DNA of 64,000 nt from the NCBI GenBank assembly GCA_045599185.1, contig JAZRVO010000012.1:186001-250000 (forward strand), written 5' to 3'. Positions within the stretch are counted from its first letter, which is position 1. The number at the start of each line of letters is the position of its first letter. The translations under genes and the position numbers were made by a program. The notes under the pieces are model-generated. The model worked only from the letters and a program-made list of their open reading frames with translations, was not told where the DNA came from and ran no database searches. Shown here piece after piece: positions 16,881 through 26,123 of this stretch. The DNA is from UBA1240 sp045599185. GTDB taxonomy: Bacteria; Spirochaetota; Spirochaetia; Treponematales; Treponemataceae.

Positions 16881-18743
16881 TTAAACCGTAAACTTTTCAG
16901 TTTCCTTGGAAAGATCGTCTGCAATGTTACGGTTTTCAACCGCAAGAGAAGTAAGTTCAATTACGTTTTCGCGGATGGCCTTTGTACTGCTTTCAATTTC
17001 TTCACTGCCTTCATTAAGTTTTTCAGCAAGGGCAGAAAGCTGCTGAACGTGATTTCCTACGCCGCTTACGCTCTGGTTCATTGTGGCATAATTATCAAGA
17101 ATTTTTGAAGAAATGCCTTTGATATTGTACAAAGCTTCAACAATCTGCTGGCTGCCCGTATTCTGCTCGTCCATTGAAAACTTGATTTCAGTAATAAGGT
17201 TGTTATCAACAGAAATCTGGTCTGCAATGCCGGCGAAAACCTCACCTGCATTTTTAGAAGCATTGTAAACATTCTGAATGTTTGCCGTAACTTTTGAAAG
17301 GGTTTCGCTGATTGCGTGGCTTTGCGCCGTTGTATTTTCAGAAAGCTTACGGATTTCTTCTGCAACAACACTAAAGCCCTTACCGGCTTCACCAGCATGT
17401 GCCGCTTCAATCGCAGCGTTCATTGCCAGCAGGTTAGTCTGGCTTGCAACGGATTCAATAACCTTGTTCGTGTTCAAAAGTTCGTCCGACTGCTGCAAGA
17501 CAAGCTGAATCATGCTGTTAACTTCGCCAATAAGGCTGTTACCGTTGCTTGAATTAGTTAAAAGGGTTTTAAAGCTTTCGCCGAATTTATCAATATTTAT
17601 GGTAATTGAATTGATGTTTGCTTTCAGTTCTTCAATTGCGGTAGAAGACTGGTTTACCGCATCATTCTGTTCTTCCAGTTTTTCGGAAAGTTCAGAAATT
17701 ATGCCAGTCATCTGCTTCATGGTAGAAGCGGTTTCTTCTACGGCCTGCTGCTGTACTTTTGCACTGCGGTTAAGTTCAATTGAATTGTCACTAATCTGCA
17801 AAATTTCATCGGAAATGTTACCTGTAAAATCGTCAATTTTACCGGCAAGTTCCGTCAGCGCATTGGTCTTTTTGCGTGAAGTTGCAACCATTTTGTTCAT
17901 TGTGCCAACAAAACTGTTAACCATTACGCGCATTGAATTGATTTCGTCCTTACTTTTGCTTTCCTTCAAGCGGAAAGACAAATCGCCGCCTTCCATTTGC
18001 TTAAGGCCTTTTGCCGTATTCTGAATCGGTTTTGTAAACAGCTGTGAAAATATAATTGCCGAACCAAGGGCAAGCAGAAGGAAAATAACCGAGAACAAAA
18101 GGCTTCTTCCAACGGCACCGCCTACTTTTGCCTGAAGTTCGTCACTTATTTTTGAAAGTTCTACGTCAATGTCATCGTAATAGTTTCCGCTGCTTACAAC
18201 CCAGTTCCACGGTTCAAAAGCCATTGAAAAAGTGCGCTTAGGCTTTACGGTAACGCCGTCTGCCTTTGTAAACCAGAATTCGGTAAAACCGCCTTCCTTG
18301 TTCTGCGATGTCTTTTTAAGAATTTCCTGAACAATCATTACGCCGTTTTTATCTTCAAGATTGTAACGGTTTTTGCCTTCCTGATCAGGCAGAATAGGGT
18401 GGGCTACAAGAATGTAATTTGTGTCGTCAATCCAGAAATATCCGTCACGCTTGTCGCCGTAGCGCAGGCCCTTTACAAGCTTTATTGCCTGTGCCTGTGC
18501 CTGTTCACGGGTTAAAGTGCCGTTCTGTTCTTCCTTATAAATGGTGTTTAAAAGTTCAATTACGTTCTGCACCTGAAACTTTACCGCATCATCATAGCCT
18601 ACCATGCGCTGTTCCGTTATGTGCTGTTCAGAAAATTTGCGTATAACACCCATTGAAAGAGTGTTAATTGCCGCACTTGCAAGATACATTACAAGAACAA
18701 GTACAATACTGTAGATAATCATTGTGGATTTGATAGATTTCAT
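16881..18743 (-). CDS. Methyl-accepting chemotaxis protein with single Cache domain
   Basis: A transmembrane chemoreceptor of 620 residues. TM1 (about 7-29), a periplasmic single-Cache domain (about 35-190; GYFWIDDTNYILVAHP and WNWVVSSGNYYDDI are typical sCache_2 signatures), TM2 (about 195-217), HAMP (to about 275), then the coiled-coil signalling domain. The conserved hairpin tip NLLAMNAAIEAAHAGEAGKG is intact, so it should couple to CheA/CheW. sCache_2 receptors often sense small organic acids; the ligand here is not deducible. TGAGGAA precedes the ATG, and a TATAAT lies further upstream. Confidence 0.94.
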   Translation of the reverse strand: MKSIKSTMIIYSIVLVLVMYLASAAINTLSMGVIRKFSEQHITEQRMVGYDDAVKFQVQNVIELLNTIYKEEQNGTLTREQAQAQAIKLVKGLRYGDKRDGYFWIDDTNYILVAHPILPDQEGKNRYNLEDKNGVMIVQEILKKTSQNKEGGFTEFWFTKADGVTVKPKRTFSMAFEPWNWVVSSGNYYDDIDVELSKISDELQAKVGGAVGRSLLFSVIFLLLALGSAIIFSQLFTKPIQNTAKGLKQMEGGDLSFRLKESKSKDEINSMRVMVNSFVGTMNKMVATSRKKTNALTELAGKIDDFTGNISDEILQISDNSIELNRSAKVQQQAVEETASTMKQMTGIISELSEKLEEQNDAVNQSSTAIEELKANINSITINIDKFGESFKTLLTNSSNGNSLIGEVNSMIQLVLQQSDELLNTNKVIESVASQTNLLAMNAAIEAAHAGEAGKGFSVVAEEIRKLSENTTAQSHAISETLSKVTANIQNVYNASKNAGEVFAGIADQISVDNNLITEIKFSMDEQNTGSQQIVEALYNIKGISSKILDNYATMNQSVSGVGNHVQQLSALAEKLNEGSEEIESSTKAIRENVIELTSLAVENRNIADDLSKETEKFTV

Positions 18744-18903
18744 GAATTCCTCACATCCTGTTCCATTATATAACTCAAATATAACTATAAAAGTTTATTG
18801 AAAGTTATGTGTATTCGTATTGAACTTTTTTATTTTCTACATTTAAATTTGTATGTTTTTAGTAAATTTTTAAACCGTGCAAATAATACTATAAGAGGTT
18901 TTT

Positions 18904-19956
18904 ATGAATTTTGCAAAGGAAAACTACAAAGGTTTTTTAATAAGCCTTGCTGTTGCCGTTCCGGCATTTTTTCTGGGAAAAATTTTTCCCGTTATTGGCG
19001 GCCCGGTTATTGCCATTATAACCGGAATGATTGTTACGCTTTTTGTAAAGGACAAAAGCCCCTTTGCCAAAGGCATTACTTTTGTAAGCAAGAAAATCCT
19101 TCAGTGGGCTGTCATTTTGCTTGGCTTCGGGCTGAACCTTTCTGTAGTGCTGCAAACCGGCGCACAATCTTTGCCGATTATCGTTTCTTCAATTGCCACG
19201 TCTCTTATAATTGCCTTTGTTTTATGCAGGCTGCTTAAAATTCAGGGAAAAACTGCCGTGCTTGTCGGGGTTGGTTCAAGTATTTGCGGCGGTTCTGCAA
19301 TTGCTGCAACTGCGCCTGTAATAAATGCCGACGATGAAGAAGTGGCTCAGGCAATAAGCGTAATTTTCTTTTTCAATGTTCTTGCAGCCTTAATTTTTCC
19401 ATATTTCGGCACGCTTATAGGCTTCAGCCAGACAGACCCGGAAGCCTTTGGCATTTTTGCCGGAACTGCCGTAAACGATACTTCCAGCGTAACGGCCTGC
19501 GCCAGCACATGGGACAACCTTTACGGACTTGGCTGCGCAACTTTGGACAAAGCCGTTACCGTTAAATTAACCCGTACACTTGCAATCATTCCAATTACTT
19601 TGTGCCTTGCCCTGTGGAATGCCGGAAAAGCAAGAAAATCGGCAGAAAATGGTGAAAATGCAAAAAATACATTTAATTTGAAAAAAATTTTTCCATTTTT
19701 CATTCTGTATTTTGTGCTTGCTTCACTTATAACAACGGTTACAACTGCCGTTTTTAACGTAAATCCGGCAATTTTTAAGCCGGTAAAAGAACTCAGCAAG
19801 TTTTTTATAATATGGGCAATGGCCGCAATCGGCTTTAACACCAACATCGTTAAGCTGGTAAAAACCGGCGGAAAACCTTTAATTTTAGGATTCTGCTGCT
19901 GGGCTGGCATTGCAACCGTAAGCGTTTTAATGCAAAAAGCGCTGGGTCTGTTTTAA
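18904..19956 (+). CDS. YeiH/UPF0324 family membrane protein (putative sulfate exporter family)
   Basis: A 350-residue inner-membrane protein with about ten hydrophobic segments. Family signatures (PF03601): GSSICGGSAIAATAPVI and GTAVNDTSSVTACA, plus an N-terminal KISPVIGGP-like region. Annotated family-wide as putative sulfate exporters, with little direct evidence. AGAGG lies before the ATG. Its TAA overlaps the ATG of the pseudouridine synthase (TAATG), so the two are cotranscribed without an obvious functional link. Confidence 0.88.
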   Translation: MNFAKENYKGFLISLAVAVPAFFLGKIFPVIGGPVIAIITGMIVTLFVKDKSPFAKGITFVSKKILQWAVILLGFGLNLSVVLQTGAQSLPIIVSSIATSLIIAFVLCRLLKIQGKTAVLVGVGSSICGGSAIAATAPVINADDEEVAQAISVIFFFNVLAALIFPYFGTLIGFSQTDPEAFGIFAGTAVNDTSSVTACASTWDNLYGLGCATLDKAVTVKLTRTLAIIPITLCLALWNAGKARKSAENGENAKNTFNLKKIFPFFILYFVLASLITTVTTAVFNVNPAIFKPVKELSKFFIIWAMAAIGFNTNIVKLVKTGGKPLILGFCCWAGIATVSVLMQKALGLF

Positions 19957-21629
19957 TGTTTCCGCCATTCAGCCAGAATCTTGCCATACAGCAATGTATC
20001 AGCCTCATGCAAAAACTGGACGATTTCCGCCGCCTTGATTTTGAAACTGAAGAAAGCAAGGCGAACCCGGATTTTTCTACAGACTGGCTTTATGCAAACA
20101 AACCCACAAGACCTGCAACCGGCCAGATGTTTGGCGTGCTGGTTTGTGCCGACGTTAACAGAAAATTTTCTCCGGAAGGGCAGAATGTCGTATTAAAGGC
20201 TTTTTCCGGGCAGTTCAACAGTCACTGGCACGTTCCGGGCTGGGTGCCGCCGCTTTTAAATACAGAAGAATTTGACAGAATTACCAAAGATTCAGACATA
20301 CTGATTCATCAGCTGAGCGACCAGATAGAAGAAACCGGTGAAAAAATAAACGAAACTGAAAGATTAGTCGAAAAACTTTCAGATTCTTCTGCTAACGCCG
20401 GACAGGTTTTGGAACTGAACGAACAGCTGAAAAAACTCCGCATTCAAAAAAGTGCCCTTCAAACTGAACGTAAAAACCGTTCAAAACAGTCAATGAAAGA
20501 AATTTTCGCACTTTATAAAATTCACTGCGCCGGCGGCAGGGTGCTTGCCTTTAGCGACATTTTTAGAGAAGACCAGCCGCCGACAGGGTGGGGCGAATGC
20601 TGTGCTCCAAAACTTTTAAACTACGCCTACAAAAACGGCCTCGTTCCCTTAAGCATGGCAGAGTTTTTCTACGGCGCAGAACCGAAATCCGCACTTAAAA
20701 GGCACAAGCAGTTTTATTCACCCTGCGATGAAAAATGCGCGCTTATTCTGCCCCACATTTTAGGCCTAGAAATTCTTTACCGCGACGAAGAAATTGTAGT
20801 TATAAACAAGCCTTCCGGTATGCTTTCAATTCCGGGCAGGGGAGAAGAAAAATCAGACAGCGCAACCAGCCGTTTAAGACATTTGTTTCCCCACTGCATA
20901 GAACAGCCTTCGGTGCACCGGCTGGATATGGATACTTCGGGTCTTTTGGTGATGGCACTAACGGAAGAAAGCCACCGTAATTTATCAATGCAGTTTATGG
21001 AAGGAAACGTGAAAAAGCGTTACATAGCTTTTCTGCGTGGTAAAATTCTTCAAGGTGAAGACGAATGTGGAAAACCTGTTGAAAAAAATGAATTTTTTGA
21101 GGAAAATTGTGGAAAACTGAAATTTGCAGAAAGTTTTGAAAACAGAACAGAGATTAAAACCGCTGCAAAACTGAACCAGTGCCTGAACGAAAACGCCAGA
21201 ATGTGCAGAATTTTTACCCGATTAGAAAACAATCTTCCAACTGGCGGCAGAATCTGCCTAAAATTCCGCCTTGACGTTGAAAACAGACCCCACCAGATTT
21301 ACGACCCGGTTTGGGGCAAAACCGGCATTACCGACTGGCGCATTATACCCGCCCAATTTGAAAAATATTACTTGAAAAGTTTCGGTTTAACCAAAAAACA
21401 AGGCGAAATGCTTAAAGCCACGCCACACACATGCGTTGAATTTTTGCCGCAAACGGGAAGAACGCACCAGCTCAGGCTTCATTCTGCAAGCAGGTACGGC
21501 TTAAACGCCCCAATTATTGGTGACAATTTGTACGGCACGCAGAACCCGGGCGAAAGGCTTATGCTGAATGCGGTTGAACTTGAATTTACCCATCCTAAAA
21601 CCGGCGAAAAAATGCATTTTTCCCTTTAA
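19956..21629 (+). CDS. RluA-family RNA pseudouridine synthase with long N-terminal domain
   Basis: A 557-residue protein. The C-terminal half (about 270-557) is an RluA catalytic domain: IINKPSGMLS-like entry, HRLDMDTSGLLVMAL containing the catalytic Asp, and LPQTGRTHQLRLH. The first 260 residues include a coiled coil (about 110-180) and the PPTGWGECCAPKLLNYA segment seen in long members of COG0564. The usual insert region (about 355-420) is Asn/Glu/Lys-rich and encodes three DnaA-box-like sequences. The target RNA position is unknown. The gene is coupled to the preceding exporter gene. Confidence 0.87.
   Translation: MFPPFSQNLAIQQCISLMQKLDDFRRLDFETEESKANPDFSTDWLYANKPTRPATGQMFGVLVCADVNRKFSPEGQNVVLKAFSGQFNSHWHVPGWVPPLLNTEEFDRITKDSDILIHQLSDQIEETGEKINETERLVEKLSDSSANAGQVLELNEQLKKLRIQKSALQTERKNRSKQSMKEIFALYKIHCAGGRVLAFSDIFREDQPPTGWGECCAPKLLNYAYKNGLVPLSMAEFFYGAEPKSALKRHKQFYSPCDEKCALILPHILGLEILYRDEEIVVINKPSGMLSIPGRGEEKSDSATSRLRHLFPHCIEQPSVHRLDMDTSGLLVMALTEESHRNLSMQFMEGNVKKRYIAFLRGKILQGEDECGKPVEKNEFFEENCGKLKFAESFENRTEIKTAAKLNQCLNENARMCRIFTRLENNLPTGGRICLKFRLDVENRPHQIYDPVWGKTGITDWRIIPAQFEKYYLKSFGLTKKQGEMLKATPHTCVEFLPQTGRTHQLRLHSASRYGLNAPIIGDNLYGTQNPGERLMLNAVELEFTHPKTGEKMHFSL
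21066..21116. other. Three DnaA-box-like nonamers inside the pseudouridine synthase gene
   Basis: TGTGGAAAA (21066-21074), TGTTGAAAA (21077-21085) and TGTGGAAAA (21108-21116) are complements of TTTTC[C/A]ACA, the nonamers repeated in the oriC region. The first two are exactly 11 bases apart. They lie inside a coding region, so chance cannot be excluded. Confidence 0.45.
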
Positions 21630-21650
21630 TTTTCTTAATTTTTGCAAATA

Positions 21651-21680
21651 TTGAACTGAAAGCCCGGTTTGGGCTAATAT
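21651..21680 (+). promoter_or_regulatory. pepF promoter, predicted leaderless
   Basis: -35 TTGAAC (21651-21656), an 18-base spacer and -10 TAATAT (21675-21680). Six bases then lead to the ATG, so transcription should start at the start codon. No Shine-Dalgarno. Confidence 0.6.
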
Positions 21681-21686
21681 TCTGCC

Positions 21687-23483
21687 ATGAGTAACAATTT
21701 AAATGCCCCTCGCTGGCAGACCCAAAGCATCTACAAATCTGCAAAATCCGAAGATTTTTTGAACGATTTGAACGAAATGAGAAATCTTCAGAAAGAATTA
21801 TGCGATTACTTCAATTCGCCGGAAATTTCCACAAGTTTTCCACAATGGCTGGCAAGCTTTTTGCCCAAATACAACAGAATTTACGCACTTGCAACAAATT
21901 TGTACGCATTTGTAAGCGTTTTGTACATGGTAGACACAACAAATGCAGAATTTATCAACAATATCTCAACAATTGACGAAGAAATTGCAAGAATTGAACA
22001 GATTGACGTAAAGTTCAAAAGCCTTTTTGCACAGAAAAAAGCTGAAAATTCACGTTTTTTAGAAGATTTTTACACAAGTTTTCCACAATACAGGGATTAC
22101 GAGTTTTTATTTGAGGAAATTCTGCTTTTCAGCGCGCACCAGATGAGTGCCGAAAAAGAAGAACTGGCAAGCCTTTTAAGTTTAAGCGGCGCGGACAGTT
22201 TTAGCAGGCTACAGGAACAGATTATTTCTAACCTTAAAGACGAAAAGCTTGGCAAAACTTTCAACGAAATAAGAAACGATGCTTATTCTGCAAGCCGCGA
22301 AACAAGAAAAACCGCTTTTTACGCAGAAAACGCACTTCTTGAAAACAGTAAAATACCGCTTGCTGCATGTCTGAACGGCATTAAAGGCACAACCATTACA
22401 TTAAACCGGCAGCGCAACTGGCAAAGTGCACTGGATAAAGCCATGGCACAGTCGCGGTTAAGCAAAAAAACCCTTGATGCCCTGATTGGCGCAATAGAAA
22501 AATCCCTTCCAATATGGCAGGAATATTTGAAAACCAAGGCACAGCTGCTGCTTGGCAAAGACACTCTGGCATTTTACGACATTTTTGCGCCGCTTCAGGC
22601 TGAAAATGGTAAAGAAAAGGCAAAAGTGTGGAGTTTTGAAGAAACAAAGCAGTACATTATAGAAAAATTTTCTGCATTCAGCCCGGATTTTGGCAATTTT
22701 GCCAGAAACGCCTTTGACAATAACTGGATTGATGCAGAAATAAGACCCGGAAAAGTTGGCGGCGGTTGCTGTCTTGAATTTCCGATTGCAAAGGAATCGC
22801 GCATTTTGACCAATTATACGGGCACTTTCAGCGACGTAACCACAATTGCCCACGAACTTGGTCACGCGTATCATTTTGAATGCCTTAAAAACCTTGACCA
22901 CCAGCTGACGCGCTATCCAATGACGCTGGCAGAAACCGCAAGCATTTTTGCAGAAACAATTTTGACAAAAGACATGATTAAAAATGCTTCCGGCTTTGAA
23001 CGGGCAAAAATCATTGAAATTCACCTTCAGGACTGCTGTCAGGTGCTGGTTGACATTTTAAGCCGCTTCTATTTTGAAAAATCCGTATTTGAAAAACGGC
23101 AGAACGGCGAACTTATGGCAGAAGATTTTTGCGCCCTTATGGAAGAAGCGCAGGAAAAAACCTACGGAAAAGCACTTGATACGAAACATCCATACATGTG
23201 GGCCGTAAAATCTCATTACTACAGTCCGTATCTGGATTTTTATAATTTTCCTTACGCTTTTGGCCAGCTTTTCAGCGCAGGTCTTTATGCCCAGTATGTT
23301 AAAAAGGGCAATAACTTTGCTGAAACTTACAAAAAACTGCTTTTGGACACCGGCAAACTTAGCTGCGAAGAAGTGTGCAAAAAAGCCGGTTTTGACATTC
23401 AGACCGAAGAATTCTGGCTTAGCGGCATTGAAAGCATGAAGGAAGAACTTGAAGAATTAAAGGCTTTTGCAAAAGACTGCTGA
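21687..23483 (+). CDS. pepF: M3 family oligoendopeptidase F
   Basis: Cytoplasmic zinc metallopeptidase that cleaves oligopeptides. It is 598 residues, the normal size. The zinc site HELGH starts at residue 389 (IAHELGHAYHFE), with the third ligand Glu in the downstream ETASIFAET helix and the substrate-binding Tyr/His in the GLYAQY region. The N-terminal helical domain (about 1-200) is typical. Monocistronic between a leaderless-type promoter and a bidirectional terminator. Its 5' third holds two further pairs of DnaA-box-like sequences. Confidence 0.94.
   Translation: MSNNLNAPRWQTQSIYKSAKSEDFLNDLNEMRNLQKELCDYFNSPEISTSFPQWLASFLPKYNRIYALATNLYAFVSVLYMVDTTNAEFINNISTIDEEIARIEQIDVKFKSLFAQKKAENSRFLEDFYTSFPQYRDYEFLFEEILLFSAHQMSAEKEELASLLSLSGADSFSRLQEQIISNLKDEKLGKTFNEIRNDAYSASRETRKTAFYAENALLENSKIPLAACLNGIKGTTITLNRQRNWQSALDKAMAQSRLSKKTLDALIGAIEKSLPIWQEYLKTKAQLLLGKDTLAFYDIFAPLQAENGKEKAKVWSFEETKQYIIEKFSAFSPDFGNFARNAFDNNWIDAEIRPGKVGGGCCLEFPIAKESRILTNYTGTFSDVTTIAHELGHAYHFECLKNLDHQLTRYPMTLAETASIFAETILTKDMIKNASGFERAKIIEIHLQDCCQVLVDILSRFYFEKSVFEKRQNGELMAEDFCALMEEAQEKTYGKALDTKHPYMWAVKSHYYSPYLDFYNFPYAFGQLFSAGLYAQYVKKGNNFAETYKKLLLDTGKLSCEEVCKKAGFDIQTEEFWLSGIESMKEELEELKAFAKDC
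21825..22087. other. Two 11-bp-spaced pairs of DnaA-box-like nonamers inside pepF
   Basis: ATTTCCACA (21825-21833) with TTTTCCACA (21836-21844), and TTTTACACA (22068-22076) with TTTTCCACA (22079-22087). Each pair is 11 bases apart, one helical turn. The second member of each is a perfect copy of the oriC form. Both encode a T-S-F-P-Q peptide, so part of the similarity may be protein-driven. Confidence 0.4.
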
Positions 23484-23495
23484 CTTTAAAAAACA

Positions 23496-23524
23496 AAAAA
23501 CCGCTGAAAAAATCAGCGGTTTTT
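23496..23524. terminator. Bidirectional terminator between pepF and the immunophilin gene
   Basis: AAAAACCGCTGA pairs with TCAGCGGTTTTT around a 5-base A-rich loop, with T-runs on both strands. Confidence 0.88.
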
Positions 23525-23546
23525 GTTATGCATTTACTTGAACTTA

Positions 23547-24575
23547 TTAGCGAACCTGAATAACTTCAATATCAAATACAAGATATGAATTAGCAGGAAT
23601 GATGTCACCAATTGAACGAGAACCGTAGCCGAATTCAGGCGGCAATACGATTGTGCGTTTTTCGTTAAGGCACATATCCTGACACATAAGGTCAAAACCT
23701 GGAATCATCTGTCCGCCAGCCGTAATGAATGTAAGCGGTTCGTGATAATCAGAATCATCAAAAACAGTGTCATCAAGCAAATATCCCTTGTATTTTACAG
23801 TTATGTTTGCTTTCTGCCCGATTTTGTTTCCTGTACCGGCCTTCAGAACCTTGTAACGGATTCCGTTATCAAGCTTTGTAAAATCGCCGTATTTCTGGTC
23901 AAGCTTTGCCATCATGGCAGCCTGTGCCTGTTCTTCAGCAGCTTTCATCTTGGCAACAATGGCATCACTCAGGCGGTCAAAATCTGCCTGTGTTGCGGTA
24001 AATGCCTTTGCCTCGTCGCCGTTACGGATAATTGAAACAGACTTAATCTGGTCGCCCTGTTTTACGGCGTCTACAACATTCTGGCCAATTACAACTTTAC
24101 CAAAAATTGTGTGCTTTCCGTTAAGCCAAGGTGTTGATGTATGAGTAATGAAAAACTGGCTTCCGTTTGTTCCAGGACCGGCATTTGCCATTGCAAGAAC
24201 GCCTGCGCCTTCAAATTTAAGTGAAGGAACGATTTCATCAGGGAATCTGTAACCAGGGCCGCCTGTACCGTTACCGCGCGGGTCACCACCCTGAATCATA
24301 AAATTTGCAATTACTCGGTGAAATTTAAGACCGTTGTAAAATGGCTTTTTATTTGCAGCAGTTAAAGTACCTTCTGCCAGACCAACAAAGTTTGTAACTG
24401 TAAGCGGTGTTTCTTTGTAGAAAAGTTCGCATACAATATCACCTTTAGAGGTTTCAATAACAGCAAACAAGCCATCTTTGTCTTTAAGGCTATCCATTGT
24501 TTTTTTCATAGGGGCACATCCTCCAATTGCAAGAACTGCAAATATAAAAATACTAATAAAAATCGATTTTTTCAT
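23547..24575 (-). CDS. Dual-family immunophilin lipoprotein: cyclophilin-FKBP fusion peptidyl-prolyl isomerase
   Basis: A 342-residue protein. A signal peptide ends in lipobox IGGC (Cys about 20), so it is predicted to be membrane-anchored outside the cytoplasm. Residues about 40-200 are a cyclophilin (FHRVIANFMIQGGDPRGNGTGGPGYRFPDE and GTNGSQFFITH are catalytic-core signatures). A short helical linker (about 200-240) leads to an FKBP domain (about 243-342; VKYKGYL, GQMIPGFD, PPEFGYGSR, LVFDIEVI). The cyclophilin-then-FKBP order matches the dual-family immunophilins reported from Treponema and Flavobacterium. The ATG overlaps the upstream stop (ATGA); it is last in the yidC/jag operon, consistent with envelope protein folding. 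Confidence 0.92.
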   Translation of the reverse strand: MKKSIFISIFIFAVLAIGGCAPMKKTMDSLKDKDGLFAVIETSKGDIVCELFYKETPLTVTNFVGLAEGTLTAANKKPFYNGLKFHRVIANFMIQGGDPRGNGTGGPGYRFPDEIVPSLKFEGAGVLAMANAGPGTNGSQFFITHTSTPWLNGKHTIFGKVVIGQNVVDAVKQGDQIKSVSIIRNGDEAKAFTATQADFDRLSDAIVAKMKAAEEQAQAAMMAKLDQKYGDFTKLDNGIRYKVLKAGTGNKIGQKANITVKYKGYLLDDTVFDDSDYHEPLTFITAGGQMIPGFDLMCQDMCLNEKRTIVLPPEFGYGSRSIGDIIPANSYLVFDIEVIQVR

Positions 24576-25411
24576 TTCCGCTCCTTTGTCATCAAGGCAT
24601 TTTCTTCGTCAATTTCAACAAACACTTTAGAAAGCCAGCCGTAAAGAGCATCGGCACGGGCTGCAAACGAAAGTTTAAGCTTGTTTTCAATCATCGACAT
24701 TGAAACAACGTCAGTTTCTATCAAAGTATAAACAAGGTAATAATCGCCCAAATCGCTTACCAAAAGCGAAATCAATAAATCATCAGGGTTTATTATTTTA
24801 ATTCCCATCAAACTTAAAGGGTCAATATTTGCAACCTCGCTTAAAACTTCCGTTTCATTCTGACGGTAAGAATACTTGTAAACAAAACGGCCAAAAGTAG
24901 AATCTTTCTGCACGGCGTATATTTCTGCGCCGTCTGCCGAACCTTCAACCGGGTCAGCAATCCTGTTTTTTGTAGCCGGTCCGTCAACCGCATAGGACTC
25001 TTCATAAAGAATCCTCATGCGCTTACGCGTGTTTGAATAATATTCAATTCCTTCCAGCGAAGAAATTGCCCTTACCACTTTTGAAAGCCGATCCAGGTTT
25101 GCCCCGGGTTTGGTAACACAGCTTTTTTTCGTAAGATACAAACCTTCGTGATAAAAAACAGGCTTTGTACTTTTACCGCTGTTTTCCCAAATCCGGCTTG
25201 CTTCAATACCAAGTGCCGTTTTCGGAAACAATTGAGGCGTGTAGTCTTCCATGTAGGTTGTACGCTCAATTTTTCCGTTTTTCAAAAGTTCAGCAGCAGT
25301 TTGCGATGACAAAAGTTGCTGCAGGCTTTGGCTTTCGCCAAAACAAAACGAGCAGGCGGCAAAAAATACCGCAAACAGACCCGTTTTTATGAAGATTTTA
25401 CAAACAGTCAA
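24572..25411 (-). CDS. Secreted protein of unknown function
   Basis: A 279-residue protein not recognised. The reading frame is open further upstream into jag, but AAGGAG (25418-25423) sits 6 bases before a TTG at 25411, giving a protein that begins with a proper signal peptide (MTVCKIFIKTGLFAVFFAAC, cleavage after about residue 27). The rest is mixed alpha/beta with no repeats; a YYSNTRKRMRILYEESYAV stretch is its most distinctive part. It lies between jag and the immunophilin lipoprotein with 4-base and near-zero spacing, so it may be envelope-related. TTG start is inferred from the ribosome site. Confidence 0.75.
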   Translation of the reverse strand: MTVCKIFIKTGLFAVFFAACSFCFGESQSLQQLLSSQTAAELLKNGKIERTTYMEDYTPQLFPKTALGIEASRIWENSGKSTKPVFYHEGLYLTKKSCVTKPGANLDRLSKVVRAISSLEGIEYYSNTRKRMRILYEESYAVDGPATKNRIADPVEGSADGAEIYAVQKDSTFGRFVYKYSYRQNETEVLSEVANIDPLSLMGIKIINPDDLLISLLVSDLGDYYLVYTLIETDVVSMSMIENKLKLSFAARADALYGWLSKVFVEIDEENALMTKERK

Positions 25412-25421
25412 TAACGACTCC

Positions 25422-26123
25422 TTAACAAATACCTTTGTAGATAACTCGTACCTGTTTATACAAACCTTCTCCTTCGCTTTTGGTTTCAACATCGCTGATA
25501 TCATTTAAAGTTGTATGAATCAGACGTCTTTCAAACGGGTTCATTGGTTCAAGCAGAATTGAATTGCGCTGCTGGCGAACTTTGTCGGCAGTAGTGTAGG
25601 CAAGGCGAACCAGTGTTTCTTCCCGGCGGATGCGGTAATTTTCAGTATCAAGAATTACGCGTGTTTCTTCGTGACCAAGGCGGCCTGCGTAAACGTTTGC
25701 AAGAAGCTGCAATGCATCCAGGTTTTTACCCTTGCGTCCAATAAGAATTGAAGAATGTTCAGAAACAAGGCGAACACCGATTTTGTGTTCTTCGCGGAAC
25801 ATAACTTCAACTTTTACTTCGTAACCCATTTTATTGATTAAAGTCGTAATGAAATCAATAAGAGCCTCTTCAAATTTATCTTTCGGCATCGGGTCTGCAA
25901 TAATTTTATTTTCTTTCGGCATTGAACCGTCAAATTCTGCGCTGCTGTGATGTTCAGCAGTATCAACTGTGTGAACGCGGATTTTTACGTAGCCTTTCTT
26001 GAAAAGGCTGTTTTTCTGCGTTTCAAGAATTTCCACGTCAAACTGGTCGCGTTCAAGGCCTAATTCTGCTGCTGCAAGTTCAATTGCTTCTTTTTCAGAT
26101 TTTGCTTCATATTCGTATGTCAT
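25422..26123 (-). CDS. jag: RNA-binding protein Jag/KhpB (Jag-N, KH and R3H domains)
   Basis: A 233-residue cytoplasmic RNA-binding protein. An N-terminal Jag domain (YEYEAKSEKEAIELAAAELG, about 3-52), a KH domain with SILIGRKGKNLDALQ (about 128-145) and an R3H domain (ERRLIHTTLNDISDVETKSEGEG, about 200-225). It partners with KhpA and influences cell elongation or division in Gram-positives; its conserved place after yidC suggests a link to membrane protein biogenesis. Overlaps yidC by 4 bases (ATGA). Confidence 0.95.
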   Translation of the reverse strand: MTYEYEAKSEKEAIELAAAELGLERDQFDVEILETQKNSLFKKGYVKIRVHTVDTAEHHSSAEFDGSMPKENKIIADPMPKDKFEEALIDFITTLINKMGYEVKVEVMFREEHKIGVRLVSEHSSILIGRKGKNLDALQLLANVYAGRLGHEETRVILDTENYRIRREETLVRLAYTTADKVRQQRNSILLEPMNPFERRLIHTTLNDISDVETKSEGEGLYKQVRVIYKGIC

